Below, one piece after another: positions 1-7,677 of a DNA stretch of 14,450 nt. Made by a program: the position numbers and the translations under genes. The number at the start of each line of letters is the position of its first letter. The stretch's first letter is position 1. Origin of the DNA: Acholeplasmatales bacterium (GTDB taxonomy: Bacteria; Bacillota_I; Bacilli_A; Acholeplasmatales; Anaeroplasmataceae); contig CAAGJD010000095.1 in the NCBI GenBank assembly GCA_900770055.1, positions 1 to 14,450 on the forward strand, read 5' to 3'. Under the pieces are notes generated by a model. It was not told where the DNA came from, ran no database searches, and saw nothing but the letters and a program-made list of their open reading frames with translations.

Positions 1-45
1 TATATCCAAAAAGACATCCAAGAAGGAGAGATTTATTTACAGTAA
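1..45 (+). CDS. Possible C-terminal tail of a gene cut by the window start
   Basis: Frame 1 is open from the window edge for 14 codons, reads YIQKDIQEGEIYLQ, and stops at TAA (43-45) followed directly by TGA. The residue mix looks like an ordinary protein end, but frame 2 is also open to a TAG at 59-61, so the reading frame is uncertain. The stretch is too short to assign a family. It could equally be non-coding. Confidence 0.25.
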   Translation, partial: YIQKDIQEGEIYLQ

Positions 46-151
46 TGAATGTTCCTTTTAGAATGGCATGATTTTGGTGTTTTTTGACATGAATTAAAAA
101 ATGGGGAAACACAAAAATTGTTAATTTCATCTATGTAAATATTACAAAATA

Positions 152-160
152 TGATATACT
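152..160 (+). promoter_or_regulatory. Extended -10 promoter element TGATATACT
   Basis: TG (152-153), one base, then TATACT (155-160), a five-of-six match to TATAAT. No good -35 is visible at 16-18 bases, which is common for extended -10 promoters. The start would be near 167. The same TGATATAAT layout precedes the DUF815, typA and tRNA genes. Confidence 0.5.
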
Positions 161-195
161 ATTTTTAAGAAAGTGTTATTTTTAAGCATAGTTAG

Positions 196-208
196 TAAGT
201 GACACTTA
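196..208. promoter_or_regulatory. Palindrome TAAGTGACACTTA, possible operator
   Basis: A perfect inverted repeat of two 6-base arms around one central base. It lies about 30 bases after the predicted transcription start. The half-site AAGTGT recurs at 171-176. A regulator site or a short RNA hairpin are both possible; a one-base loop makes the DNA-binding reading more natural. No regulator gene lies nearby. Confidence 0.3.
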
Positions 209-302
209 ATGCGATTTTAAAGAGATTATAGTTTAGCAATTATAATATTATTATGTTTTTAGCACTTTTTAAGAAAAATAATACATAAAGGAGAAAAATA
301 GT

Positions 303-566
303 ATGAATATTTATGATGCAGTTAATATTTTACGTAGAGGATTAAACGATTGTTCTTATGAATTTACATCAACTTCATATCAAGACAGATGTGAAGGCAT
401 ATCTGTCTCTAGTAGTGGAAACACAATTTATGTTTCAATCAAGATGCGTTTAGCTGATCCTTATTACAAAGAAGAGGTTGAAAGTAATATAGTTAGTACT
501 TTAAATTCACTTAGATATCAATATGAGATTCCATATCAAATTAGTTATGAAATCCATTATCGCTAA
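303..566 (+). CDS. Small hypothetical alpha/beta protein, 87 aa
   Basis: I do not recognise the family. The 87-residue protein has no signal peptide or membrane segment and is probably cytoplasmic. Its second half alternates as a strand (about residues 38-50), an amphipathic helix (about 55-71) and a strand (about 77-86). This is a beta-alpha-beta arrangement loosely like a BON or ferredoxin-like half domain. The start is supported by AAAGGAG at 287-293. The gene ends with three in-frame TAA codons in a row. It lies 54 bases upstream of the M48 peptidase, on the same strand and without a clear terminator between them, so the two may be cotranscribed. Its codon use matches its neighbours. It is a real gene by ribosome site and composition, but of unknown function. 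Confidence 0.65.
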   Translation: MNIYDAVNILRRGLNDCSYEFTSTSYQDRCEGISVSSSGNTIYVSIKMRLADPYYKEEVESNIVSTLNSLRYQYEIPYQISYEIHYR

Positions 567-610
567 TAATAACTAAAATATAAATTATTAGACTAAATAA
601 AATTATTTTT

Positions 611-615
611 GGGAG
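611..615 (+). promoter_or_regulatory. Ribosome site GGGAG fixing the M48 peptidase start
   Basis: GGGAG lies 5 bases before the ATG at 621. An upstream in-frame TTG at 609 overlaps this site and has no ribosome site of its own, so the ATG is the better start. Confidence 0.6.
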
Positions 616-620
616 TTTTT

Positions 621-2618
621 ATGAATAATGAATTAAAACCAATTTATATTATAGCAAGTGTTATAATCGCAATAATTATTTGTGCATTGCCATTTTGTTT
701 AGGACTTTTTATAGGGCCTAAGGATCAGCCAATTTATACCTATTTCTTTTTTCTATATATCGCCATAGTTATAGTTTATATTATAATATGTGTAAGACTA
801 ACAAGAAAATATAGTAATAAGATAAATAACATTAAAGCACAGGGTTATCTTGATATTATTATGGAAAAGAAGGAATGGGTCAAAAATAATCAAGAATTAG
901 TAAGACCAATGATATATAAGCTATATAAAAATGTAAAGTTTCAATATAACATAGTTATGTTAGTACTAATTTTAGGCGTAATATATAGTGGTATATGCTT
1001 TAAAGCAATTGTTAATATTGAAGATTTAGCGCCTATGGCTGCAGTAGTTGCACCATTTTCTATTTTTTGTTGCTTTATCTTGATTTATTTGCATATTAAT
1101 ATTAAGACTCATTTATTTGTTAGTAATCATGTGAAAGAAAATGATTATCCTATACTTAGTTCCTTTATTGGCGATATTTTAAATAAGGAAGATATAACAA
1201 AAAAATTTACTGTTACAATTTTAATATGCTCAGCTGATTGTTCTGTCAATGAAACAAATAAAAGCATTAATTTTGCTATCGGAGATTTATTATTAAAATA
1301 TTTAACTTTAGATGAATTGAAATCTGTTATTTACCATGAAATTGCTCATTTTAGGAATCAAGATACAAAATATCTTAAGAAAATATATAAATATAAATTC
1401 TTTTTCAACAAATTAATGGAATATGGATTAACCTTCTTATGTCCAAATCTAGTTAATGTTAGTTTTGAAGTTAATTTATTAGATGAATGCTCAAATATTA
1501 ATTATGAAATTGCATGTGATAATTATGTATTAGAAAAAGGCCTAAATAAAGAATATGCACTTGCTTGTGTAAAAGGTTTTGGTATGAGTCTATTTGCTGA
1601 TAAAATATGCTTAGATATCAATGCTGAGGTTTTTAAAAATCATAAATGGACTAGTGATGCAATTGCTAAATATTATTCTTACATAAAAGATTCTTATAAT
1701 AAAAATATAAATTTTATAGATTATTGTAGTAAAAACCATTTAGAAGAAAGGGTTCCAACCCATCCTAATGTTAAGGAAAGAAGGAATAAGTTTTATAGTG
1801 GAGATTTAGATATTCATTTAATTGAAAATGATTATTTCGACAATGATATTAAAAATGCTTTCTTATGTGTAAGCAAATACTTTAATGTCAAACAAGATGA
1901 AATGTATTTAATGTATATCGATGAATATCAGAAAAAAATAGAGAATATTAATAAATTAGAAATAGAAGAGCTTCCACAATTATTAGATAATGCAATGAAT
2001 CTTAATGATATTGAAAATGCAATAAAAATTGCTAATATTATTATCGAAAAAGAAGAAAATGATTTATTTGCAAATCTTTCTTTAGGAATTATTAATTCTG
2101 AGTATTTATTTTGTGATGACTGCATAAAGTATTATAATGTTGTATTAAATAATAGTAATACAAATTATAAACTACAAGCATTAAATCTATTAGGAATTTA
2201 TTATGTTCGTACTGGTAATGAACAAAAAAGAGATGAATTAAGAGAAATACAAGTAGGTATTGTTGATAATTCTAGAAGCTATGAATTAGCACAACAACTA
2301 TTTACAAATGATGTCTTATTACAATACGATAATGAAAAAATTAATACACAAATTATTGAAATAGTAAAGGATATGGAATGGGTTGAAAAATTAATTTGTG
2401 GTCAAAAGGTAGTTGATGATTCAGTATGTATTCATTACGCATTAATTTGTAAAAACAAAACTAATTACGATGATATTAAAGAAGATTTAAATAAAATTAA
2501 TAATTATTTATTTAGTCAAATTAATAATTATGAGCTTCATATTTTTAATGAAGCAAATCTTAATGTATTTAAGAAATTAAAAAATAAAGAATTACAAATT
2601 TTTAAAAAAGCAAAATAG
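621..2618 (+). CDS. Membrane M48-family zinc metallopeptidase with repeat-like C-terminus
   Basis: A 665-residue putative membrane protease. Four hydrophobic segments are visible at about residues 8-30, 39-59, 109-127 and 139-157. The zinc motif HEIAH is at 239-243 and the probable third ligand is E296 in an ExxxD pattern (E296, D300). This is the gluzincin order of the M48 (HtpX/Ste24) family, with the active site after the membrane region and on the cytoplasmic side by family analogy. Residues of about 430-560 look helical and TPR-like, which is unusual for the short HtpX proteins (about 290 aa) and suggests a substrate- or partner-binding tail. The ATG at 621 is preferred because of GGGAG at 611-615. 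The small gene at 303 lies just upstream. The substrate is unknown. Membrane-protein quality control is a family-level guess, and a more specific role cannot be read from the sequence. Confidence 0.8.
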   Translation: MNNELKPIYIIASVIIAIIICALPFCLGLFIGPKDQPIYTYFFFLYIAIVIVYIIICVRLTRKYSNKINNIKAQGYLDIIMEKKEWVKNNQELVRPMIYKLYKNVKFQYNIVMLVLILGVIYSGICFKAIVNIEDLAPMAAVVAPFSIFCCFILIYLHINIKTHLFVSNHVKENDYPILSSFIGDILNKEDITKKFTVTILICSADCSVNETNKSINFAIGDLLLKYLTLDELKSVIYHEIAHFRNQDTKYLKKIYKYKFFFNKLMEYGLTFLCPNLVNVSFEVNLLDECSNINYEIACDNYVLEKGLNKEYALACVKGFGMSLFADKICLDINAEVFKNHKWTSDAIAKYYSYIKDSYNKNINFIDYCSKNHLEERVPTHPNVKERRNKFYSGDLDIHLIENDYFDNDIKNAFLCVSKYFNVKQDEMYLMYIDEYQKKIENINKLEIEELPQLLDNAMNLNDIENAIKIANIIIEKEENDLFANLSLGIINSEYLFCDDCIKYYNVVLNNSNTNYKLQALNLLGIYYVRTGNEQKRDELREIQVGIVDNSRSYELAQQLFTNDVLLQYDNEKINTQIIEIVKDMEWVEKLICGQKVVDDSVCIHYALICKNKTNYDDIKEDLNKINNYLFSQINNYELHIFNEANLNVFKKLKNKELQIFKKAK

Positions 2619-2694
2619 AATTTATTTCTTTATAAAAAAAACTAAAAATTATGTCATTTTTTGCTTAGCAAAGTGTTTTCATTCTATTTACTTT

Positions 2695-2724
2695 TTGACA
2701 AATTTGGTATAAGATAATTGTAAT
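2695..2724 (+). promoter_or_regulatory. Promoter of the phosphofructokinase gene
   Basis: A consensus -35 TTGACA (2695-2700), an 18-base spacer, and -10 TGTAAT (2719-2724, five of six). The start would be near 2731, giving a leader of about 36 bases. It contains AAAGGAG (2755-2761), 5 bases before the ATG at 2767. Confidence 0.6.
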
Positions 2725-2766
2725 GATAAAAATCAAAAAAATAATTTTATAATAAAGGAGAAAATT

Positions 2767-4425
2767 ATGAAACTATCACCACTTCAAAAGGCAAGATACT
2801 CATATATTCCTAAATTACCAGGAATGTTAAGAAATGGTATCAGTGAAATTTCTGTTAAGGAAGGAAATCCTACAGAAAGTGTAGCTGATCAAGAAAAAAT
2901 AAAGGAATTATTTCCAAATACATATGGAAAGCCTGAAATAATTTTCCAAAAGGGTAAAAATACATCTGCTCAAAAAATACAGGTTGTAGGTGTAATTCTA
3001 TCAGGAGGTCAAGCACCTGGTGGACATAATGTTGTTTGTGGCTTATATGATGCATTAAAAGCTACTAGCAAGGATAATGTCTTATTAGGCTTTAAAAATG
3101 GTCCTCAAGGCTTATTAGATGATAATTATATTGAATTTACAGATGACTATATTGATCAATATCGAAATACTGGTGGATTTGATATTATTGGTTCAGGTAG
3201 AACTAAGCTTGAAACACAAGAACAATTCGCTATTGCATTAGAGGTTTGTAAGAAACATGGTATTACTGCTATTGTTATTATTGGTGGTGATGACTCTAAT
3301 ACAAATGCTGCTATTTTAGCTGAATATTTTGCAGCTCAAAATGCAGGTGTTCAAGTTATTGGTTGTCCAAAAACTATTGATGGTGACTTAAAGAATGATG
3401 ATATCGAATGTTCATTTGGCTTCGATACAGCAACAAAAACTTATAGTGAATTAATTGGAAATATTGAAAGAGACTGTAATTCAGCTAAGAAATATTGGCA
3501 TTTCATTAAAGTAATGGGTCGTTCTGCATCTCATGTTGCTTTAGAGTGTGCTTTAGAAACACAACCTAACATTTGTTTAATCTCTGAAGAGGTTGCTGCA
3601 AAGAAGATGTCTTTATCACAAATTGCTAATTATATTGCTGATTCAGTTGAGGCAAGAGCTAATAATGGTATGAATTTCGGTGTTGCAATTATCCCTGAAG
3701 GTGTTGTTGAATTTGTTCCTGAATTCTCAGCATTAATTCATGAAATTAACGAATTATTAGCTGGTAGTAAGGCTGATGCATTTAATGCACTTCCAAGCTG
3801 GGCTGATAAGTATGCATTTATTGAAAATGGTCTTTCAAAAGAAGCTATGCAAGTATTTGCAATCTTACCTCAAGGTATTCAACAACAATTATTCCTAGAG
3901 CGTGATCCACATGGTAACGTTCAGGTATCATTAATTGAATCTGAAAAGCTATTCTCAGCATTAGTCCAAGATGTATTAAAGGAAAGAAAAGCAGCAGGTA
4001 CATACAAGGGTAAATTCTCAGCATTACATCATTTCTTTGGTTATGAAGGAAGATGTGCTTTCCCATCAAATTTCGATTCTGATTATTGTTATTCTTTAGG
4101 ATATAACGCATTTATGCTTATCCAATATGGTTATAATGGTTATCTATCAAAGGTTTCTAACTTATCTAAGCCAGCAGAGGAATGGGTTGCAGGTGGTATG
4201 CCAATAACTAAGATGATGAATATCGAAAGAAGACATGGTCAAGATAAGCCAGTTATTAGAAAGGCTTTAGTTGAATTAGATGGCAAGCCATTTAAATATT
4301 TTGAAGCTCATAGAGATGAGTGGGCTATAAAAACAGCTTATACATATCCAGGTGCTATCCAATATTATGGACCAACTGAGGTATGTGATTTAACAACTAG
4401 AACACTAGCATTAGAAAAAGAATAA
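2767..4425 (+). CDS. pfp: PPi-dependent 6-phosphofructokinase (diphosphate--fructose-6-phosphate 1-phosphotransferase)
   Basis: Catalyses the reversible transfer of phosphate from pyrophosphate to fructose 6-phosphate, a glycolytic step in the cytoplasm. Visible motifs are SGGQAPGGHN from residue 79, GGDDSN at 173-178, PKTIDGD at 201-207 with the catalytic-type Asp205, MGR at 250-252, PEG at 310-312 and GYEGR at 425-429. Asp176 in GGDDS replaces the glycine of ATP-using enzymes and is the known mark of PPi specificity. At 552 residues it belongs to the long form (about 550 aa, as in spirochaetes and plants), not the 320-residue ATP form. It has its own near-consensus promoter and a strong ribosome site, and its codon use is more regular than that of its neighbours, which suggests high expression. 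A hairpin follows the stop. The assignment is firm; that it is the main phosphofructokinase of the cell is inference. Confidence 0.95.
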   Translation: MKLSPLQKARYSYIPKLPGMLRNGISEISVKEGNPTESVADQEKIKELFPNTYGKPEIIFQKGKNTSAQKIQVVGVILSGGQAPGGHNVVCGLYDALKATSKDNVLLGFKNGPQGLLDDNYIEFTDDYIDQYRNTGGFDIIGSGRTKLETQEQFAIALEVCKKHGITAIVIIGGDDSNTNAAILAEYFAAQNAGVQVIGCPKTIDGDLKNDDIECSFGFDTATKTYSELIGNIERDCNSAKKYWHFIKVMGRSASHVALECALETQPNICLISEEVAAKKMSLSQIANYIADSVEARANNGMNFGVAIIPEGVVEFVPEFSALIHEINELLAGSKADAFNALPSWADKYAFIENGLSKEAMQVFAILPQGIQQQLFLERDPHGNVQVSLIESEKLFSALVQDVLKERKAAGTYKGKFSALHHFFGYEGRCAFPSNFDSDYCYSLGYNAFMLIQYGYNGYLSKVSNLSKPAEEWVAGGMPITKMMNIERRHGQDKPVIRKALVELDGKPFKYFEAHRDEWAIKTAYTYPGAIQYYGPTEVCDLTTRTLALEKE

Positions 4426-4433
4426 AAAGCTTT

Positions 4434-4464
4434 AGCGGATATGAGAAATCATATCCGTTATTCT
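4434..4464 (+). terminator. Hairpin after pfp, probable weak terminator
   Basis: TAGCGGATATG and CATATCCGTTA form an almost perfect stem of about 11 pairs (one G-T) around a six-base loop, followed by the T-rich TTCTTAT. The T run is broken, so some read-through into the next gene is likely. An in-frame ATG at 4441 lies inside this stem and is not a credible start. Confidence 0.55.
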
Positions 4465-4475
4465 TATAAAAATAT

Positions 4476-4480
4476 GGAGG
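4476..4480 (+). promoter_or_regulatory. Ribosome site GGAGG fixing the start at 4486
   Basis: GGAGG lies 5 bases before the ATG at 4486. It rules out the upstream in-frame ATG at 4441, which has no ribosome site and falls in the terminator stem. Confidence 0.65.
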
Positions 4481-4485
4481 CTTTT

Positions 4486-5427
4486 ATGAAAATTTTAAAG
4501 ATTATTGGAAAATCTTTTTTATGGTTCATTACAGGTATTTTTTCACTAATATTATTGATATTTATATCTTTAAATATTTTAAAATATGCTATATATAGTG
4601 AATACTATAGTATAAAAACTAATATATGTGAAAACCCTGGGTTAAATGATGGCTTTGTATGTCAAGGTATTGCAGCAAATGAAGAAAATGGTGTGATTCT
4701 TGTTTCAGGCTATATGAATAATAAAACTAATTCGAGAATTTATATAACAGATTATAAGAATAATTCATATTATGTAAAGCTTACTAAAAATGGCAATCCG
4801 TATACTGGTCATATTGGTGGTATTGCAACAACTAATAATAATGTCTATATTTGTGGTAATAGTGGCTTTTATATTTTAAAACTAGATGAATTACTTAGTT
4901 TAAAAAATGGAAATGAAATTGCTTTAGAGGAATATGTAGAGGTTGAGGGGTCAGCTTCATTTGTATTTTCAAATGAGGAATATTTATTAATAGGTGAATT
5001 TCATAATGGTAAAGAATATGTAACTAATCACCCATATGAAACTAAAGATGGCACCTATTATGCAATTATTAGACAATATTCTATCAATGATTTTTCAAAG
5101 CCTGTTAAGGTTTATTCAATAAGAAATAATGTTCAAGGTGTTTGTTTAACTCCAGAAGGAAAAATTGTTTTATCGACTTCATATGGTCTTGCAAGCACAG
5201 AATATTTCATTTATGATTCAAATAATGCTACAAAATCAGCCAATTATCTAGATGATGCTCCAGTATATTATCTAGAAAATTATGAAAAGAAGATAACAGG
5301 CCCAGCAATGGGAGAAGATTTAGATTATTATGATGGTGGTGTAATTACTTTAACTGAAAGTGCATCTAATAAATACATTTTTGGTAAATTGTTTTTTGCT
5401 ACAAAGATTGTAAAATTAGCTTTCTAA
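4486..5427 (+). CDS. Membrane-anchored, beta-propeller-like extracytoplasmic protein of unknown function
   Basis: A 313-residue protein with a short basic N-terminus and one hydrophobic segment (about residues 10-31), then a long polar region. There is no lipobox, so it is probably a signal anchor with the rest outside the membrane. The outer part is rich in short beta strands and recurring blocks such as QGIA, GHIGGIA, VQGVCLTPEG and a late DLDYYDGGV. These look like successive propeller blades, each with a variant of 'check a value, report it' strands. No catalytic motif is visible and I do not recognise a named family. It sits between pfp and the LtaS-type gene on the same strand, separated from pfp by a leaky-looking hairpin and from ltaS by a weak terminator and a promoter. 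An envelope role is suggested only by topology and by the next gene. Confidence 0.65.
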   Translation: MKILKIIGKSFLWFITGIFSLILLIFISLNILKYAIYSEYYSIKTNICENPGLNDGFVCQGIAANEENGVILVSGYMNNKTNSRIYITDYKNNSYYVKLTKNGNPYTGHIGGIATTNNNVYICGNSGFYILKLDELLSLKNGNEIALEEYVEVEGSASFVFSNEEYLLIGEFHNGKEYVTNHPYETKDGTYYAIIRQYSINDFSKPVKVYSIRNNVQGVCLTPEGKIVLSTSYGLASTEYFIYDSNNATKSANYLDDAPVYYLENYEKKITGPAMGEDLDYYDGGVITLTESASNKYIFGKLFFATKIVKLAF

Positions 5428-5438
5428 TATATTAAATT

Positions 5439-5462
5439 AGATTATTTTTGGTAATCTTTTCC
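5439..5462 (+). terminator. Weak intrinsic terminator after the propeller-like gene
   Basis: AGATTA (5439-5444) pairs with TAATCT (5452-5457) around a T-rich loop, followed by TTTTCCTTT. The stem has only six pairs and low G+C, so termination may be partial. Confidence 0.4.
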
Positions 5463-5495
5463 TTTACAAATTATTCTTTTTTTCTTTTAATTAAC

Positions 5496-5523
5496 TTGAC
5501 AATTCATATTATTTGACTAAAAT
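5496..5523 (+). promoter_or_regulatory. Promoter of the LtaS-type gene
   Basis: -35 TTGACA (5496-5501), a 16-base spacer, and -10 TAAAAT (5518-5523, five of six). The start is expected near 5530, at the left edge of the palindrome 5529-5550. Confidence 0.55.
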
Positions 5524-5528
5524 TAAAA

Positions 5529-5550
5529 TGAGGTATTATTGAATACCACA
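5529..5550. promoter_or_regulatory. Interrupted palindrome at the LtaS-type gene start site, possible operator
   Basis: GGTATT (5532-5537) and AATACC (5542-5547) are perfect inverted arms around ATTG. The match extends to TG (5529-5530) and CA (5549-5550) past one mismatch. It overlaps the predicted transcription start, a classic repressor position. In RNA it would make a six-pair hairpin at the extreme 5' end, which could instead protect the transcript. Confidence 0.4.
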
Positions 5551-5576
5551 ATATTTAGTAAAAGAGGATAATGATT

Positions 5577-7601
5577 ATGAGTAGACTATTTAAACATAAG
5601 ATAGCTATATTATTGTTTTCACTATTTACAATGTTCATAATTGAAGCAAGTATGCTTTTAATAATATTCCACAGTTTCTTTCCTGTACATTATATTTTAG
5701 AATTGTCATTTATGCTTTATTTATTAATACCAGGAATCCTATTTAAATCTAACAAGGCTACTGCTATATATTGTAGTGTATTTGTATTAGGCTTTGCTGT
5801 ACTTTTTGCAGTTAATACTAATTTATCTTTTGCAAGTGATGATATTTTCACATTTAAGTATTTAATGCTTACAAAAGAAGCAGTCGCAGTATTTTCCGGA
5901 GATTTTATAAATTGGTGGTATATATTAATAATATTTACTATTTTAGGTATATATATTACTGGTATTGCATTGTCTTTCAAAAAATACACTTATGAAAAAG
6001 AAGGAAGTTCTAATTTAAAGTTTAGATTATCTTTATATATGCTTTTAAGTATTTTATGTATTTTTTCAAGGAGTTTATCTTATAGTAATATTGAAAGTGA
6101 ACAAGCACGACAGCCACTTTATAAAGATAAATCAGGCATAAAGATTATTGAGTTCACAACGAAAAATTTAAAAAGAAGCTCAATGAGAAATTATGGTCTT
6201 ATTAGCTATGTTATTGCTGATGTTACTAATATAATGCCTATTCAAAATGAAAAAGATTTAGATGAAGTAAGCAGTTATTTATCATCTGGTAATATAATAA
6301 AAAATGATAATACTGGTATGTCAAGTGTATGTAGAAATATGAATGTTTTAACAATTATGATTGAAACAGGCTGTAGCTTTGCTATAAATGAATACTTAAC
6401 TCCAAATCTATATAGTTTAATGAATGAAGGCATCTATTTTAATAATTGTTTATCTAAAAATAAAACAAATGTATCTGAATTTATTGGTGTTGCTGGGTCT
6501 GCAACTACTTCTGCAGTACTTCAAAATCTTACTGATACGAAGATACCATTTGCTTTACCTAATGTTATTAATGACTATTATAAAACAAGCTATTTCCATT
6601 GTAATTATGCTAGCTTTTATTCTAGATATAATTCAATAGAAGCATTAGGCTTTGAAAACTACTATTTTGTTGATAAAACAAAAGAAAATGGTATTGTAAG
6701 GGAAAATGACAAAATAGATGGAAGCTATCCATTAGAGTGGTTTAATATTTATGGTGGAAATTATCCATTAGATACTGAATTTTTTGAACTTATTGGTGAT
6801 AAGATGATTCCAGAAAAATCTAGCACACCATTTTATAGCTTCTGGACTACATTAGCTACACATGGACCATATAATTATAGCTTAGCCGATGTAAATAGAG
6901 AAAAATTTCATAATTTAGGATATTATGATAAAATTGAAGAAGCTAAGGCTTTAGGCTATTGGGAAAATATCTGTTCTGATGATGATGAAATTGTTCAAGG
7001 TCAAATCGAGTGGTTTCAATGTGCAATGATGAACTTTGATGATGCACTTGGTATGGTATTACAAAGACTTTCTGAAACAGGACAATTAGATAATACATTA
7101 ATTGTTTTATATGGAGATCATGAAAACTATTATATGATTGATATTGATGAACCACTAAAGAATTATATTTATAATCTTGATGATGCATATGTTCCATACC
7201 AATATGAAACAGCTTTGATTATGTATAATCCTAAATTAGTAAGTCGATATAAATATGTATATCATATTAGTGATGATTCAACAGCTATTTATGAGCAATT
7301 TGTTTCACCATTTATCATTGTTCCAACTATATTAGATTTATTAGGAATTGATTATCGAGAAAATTGGTATGTTGGTACATCAGCTTTTAGAACTAAATCA
7401 GTGCTAGATAATATTCATTATTCATATGAATTAAATATTGCCTTTGCTGATAAATTAGTTTTAGAGGAATTATATGAGTATAAATATGATAATGCTGATA
7501 GTGAAAGCTATAAAGAATTATTTAATGAGAAGGTTATAGATTTATTATATAAAATTAATCTATTTAATTTTATGTATGAAAATGCATATTATGGAAGCTA
7601 A
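5577..7601 (+). CDS. ltaS: Lipoteichoic acid synthase-type glycerol phosphotransferase (LtaS-like sulfatase fold)
   Basis: Predicted to polymerise glycerol phosphate from phosphatidylglycerol outside the membrane, releasing diacylglycerol. The 674-residue protein has the LtaS layout: five membrane segments (about residues 9-33, 36-56, 60-80, 111-133, 150-168), a linker, then an extracellular sulfatase-fold domain. Key residues align by motif with the S. aureus enzyme: E263 in MIETG, the catalytic-type T297 after K296, H429 in THGP, and D514-H515 in LYGDH. AGAGG at 5563-5567 is 9 bases from the ATG at 5577 but only 3 from the ATG at 5571, so the later start is preferred. It is the only copy in the window. 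It converges on a plsC-dgk operon that could recycle its diacylglycerol product. A related enzyme that adds glycerol phosphate to another glycan, or an LTA primase, is the main alternative. Confidence 0.85.
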   Translation: MSRLFKHKIAILLFSLFTMFIIEASMLLIIFHSFFPVHYILELSFMLYLLIPGILFKSNKATAIYCSVFVLGFAVLFAVNTNLSFASDDIFTFKYLMLTKEAVAVFSGDFINWWYILIIFTILGIYITGIALSFKKYTYEKEGSSNLKFRLSLYMLLSILCIFSRSLSYSNIESEQARQPLYKDKSGIKIIEFTTKNLKRSSMRNYGLISYVIADVTNIMPIQNEKDLDEVSSYLSSGNIIKNDNTGMSSVCRNMNVLTIMIETGCSFAINEYLTPNLYSLMNEGIYFNNCLSKNKTNVSEFIGVAGSATTSAVLQNLTDTKIPFALPNVINDYYKTSYFHCNYASFYSRYNSIEALGFENYYFVDKTKENGIVRENDKIDGSYPLEWFNIYGGNYPLDTEFFELIGDKMIPEKSSTPFYSFWTTLATHGPYNYSLADVNREKFHNLGYYDKIEEAKALGYWENICSDDDEIVQGQIEWFQCAMMNFDDALGMVLQRLSETGQLDNTLIVLYGDHENYYMIDIDEPLKNYIYNLDDAYVPYQYETALIMYNPKLVSRYKYVYHISDDSTAIYEQFVSPFIIVPTILDLLGIDYRENWYVGTSAFRTKSVLDNIHYSYELNIAFADKLVLEELYEYKYDNADSESYKELFNEKVIDLLYKINLFNFMYENAYYGS

Positions 7602-7649
7602 AAAAATCACAGGATATCCCAATAAACGGGAAAATCCTGTGATTTTTTC
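7602..7649. terminator. Bidirectional intrinsic terminator between ltaS and the lipid kinase
   Basis: AATCACAGGAT (7606-7616) pairs with ATCCTGTGATT (7633-7643), and an inner CCC/GGG pairs across a small internal loop. An A run precedes and a T run follows the stem, so it works on both strands. It lies directly after the ltaS stop and between convergent genes. This is the best-formed terminator in the AT-rich part. Confidence 0.85.
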
Positions 7650-7677
7650 TATTATGATTAAGATTAATAAAGTAGCA

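Larger units (their letters stand above)
46..302 (+). other. Intergenic leader region upstream of the small alpha/beta gene
   Basis: About 257 bases of AT-rich DNA with no supported gene. It holds an extended -10 promoter (152-160), a 13-base palindrome (196-208) with a half-site copy at 171-176, and a ribosome site AAAGGAG (287-293) placed 9 bases before the ATG at 303. A lone TTGACA at 84-89 has no -10 box at a usable distance. The predicted leader of about 135 bases is long compared with the other genes here. Confidence 0.5.

Noticed and set aside
84..89. TTGACA as a -35 box upstream of the small gene
   Set aside because: No -10 box lies 15-19 bases downstream; the nearest good -10 is about 65 bases away.
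609..620. TTG start adding four residues to the M48 peptidase
   Set aside because: It overlaps the GGGAG ribosome site that serves the ATG at 621 and has none of its own.
2656..2680. Small hairpin TTTGC-TTA-GCAAA after the M48 gene as a terminator
   Set aside because: The stem has five pairs with a three-base loop, and the following T run is short and broken. Too weak to call.
4441..4485. ATG at 4441 as start of the propeller-like protein
   Set aside because: It lies inside the hairpin after pfp and has no ribosome site, while GGAGG precedes the ATG at 4486 and the signal anchor begins there.
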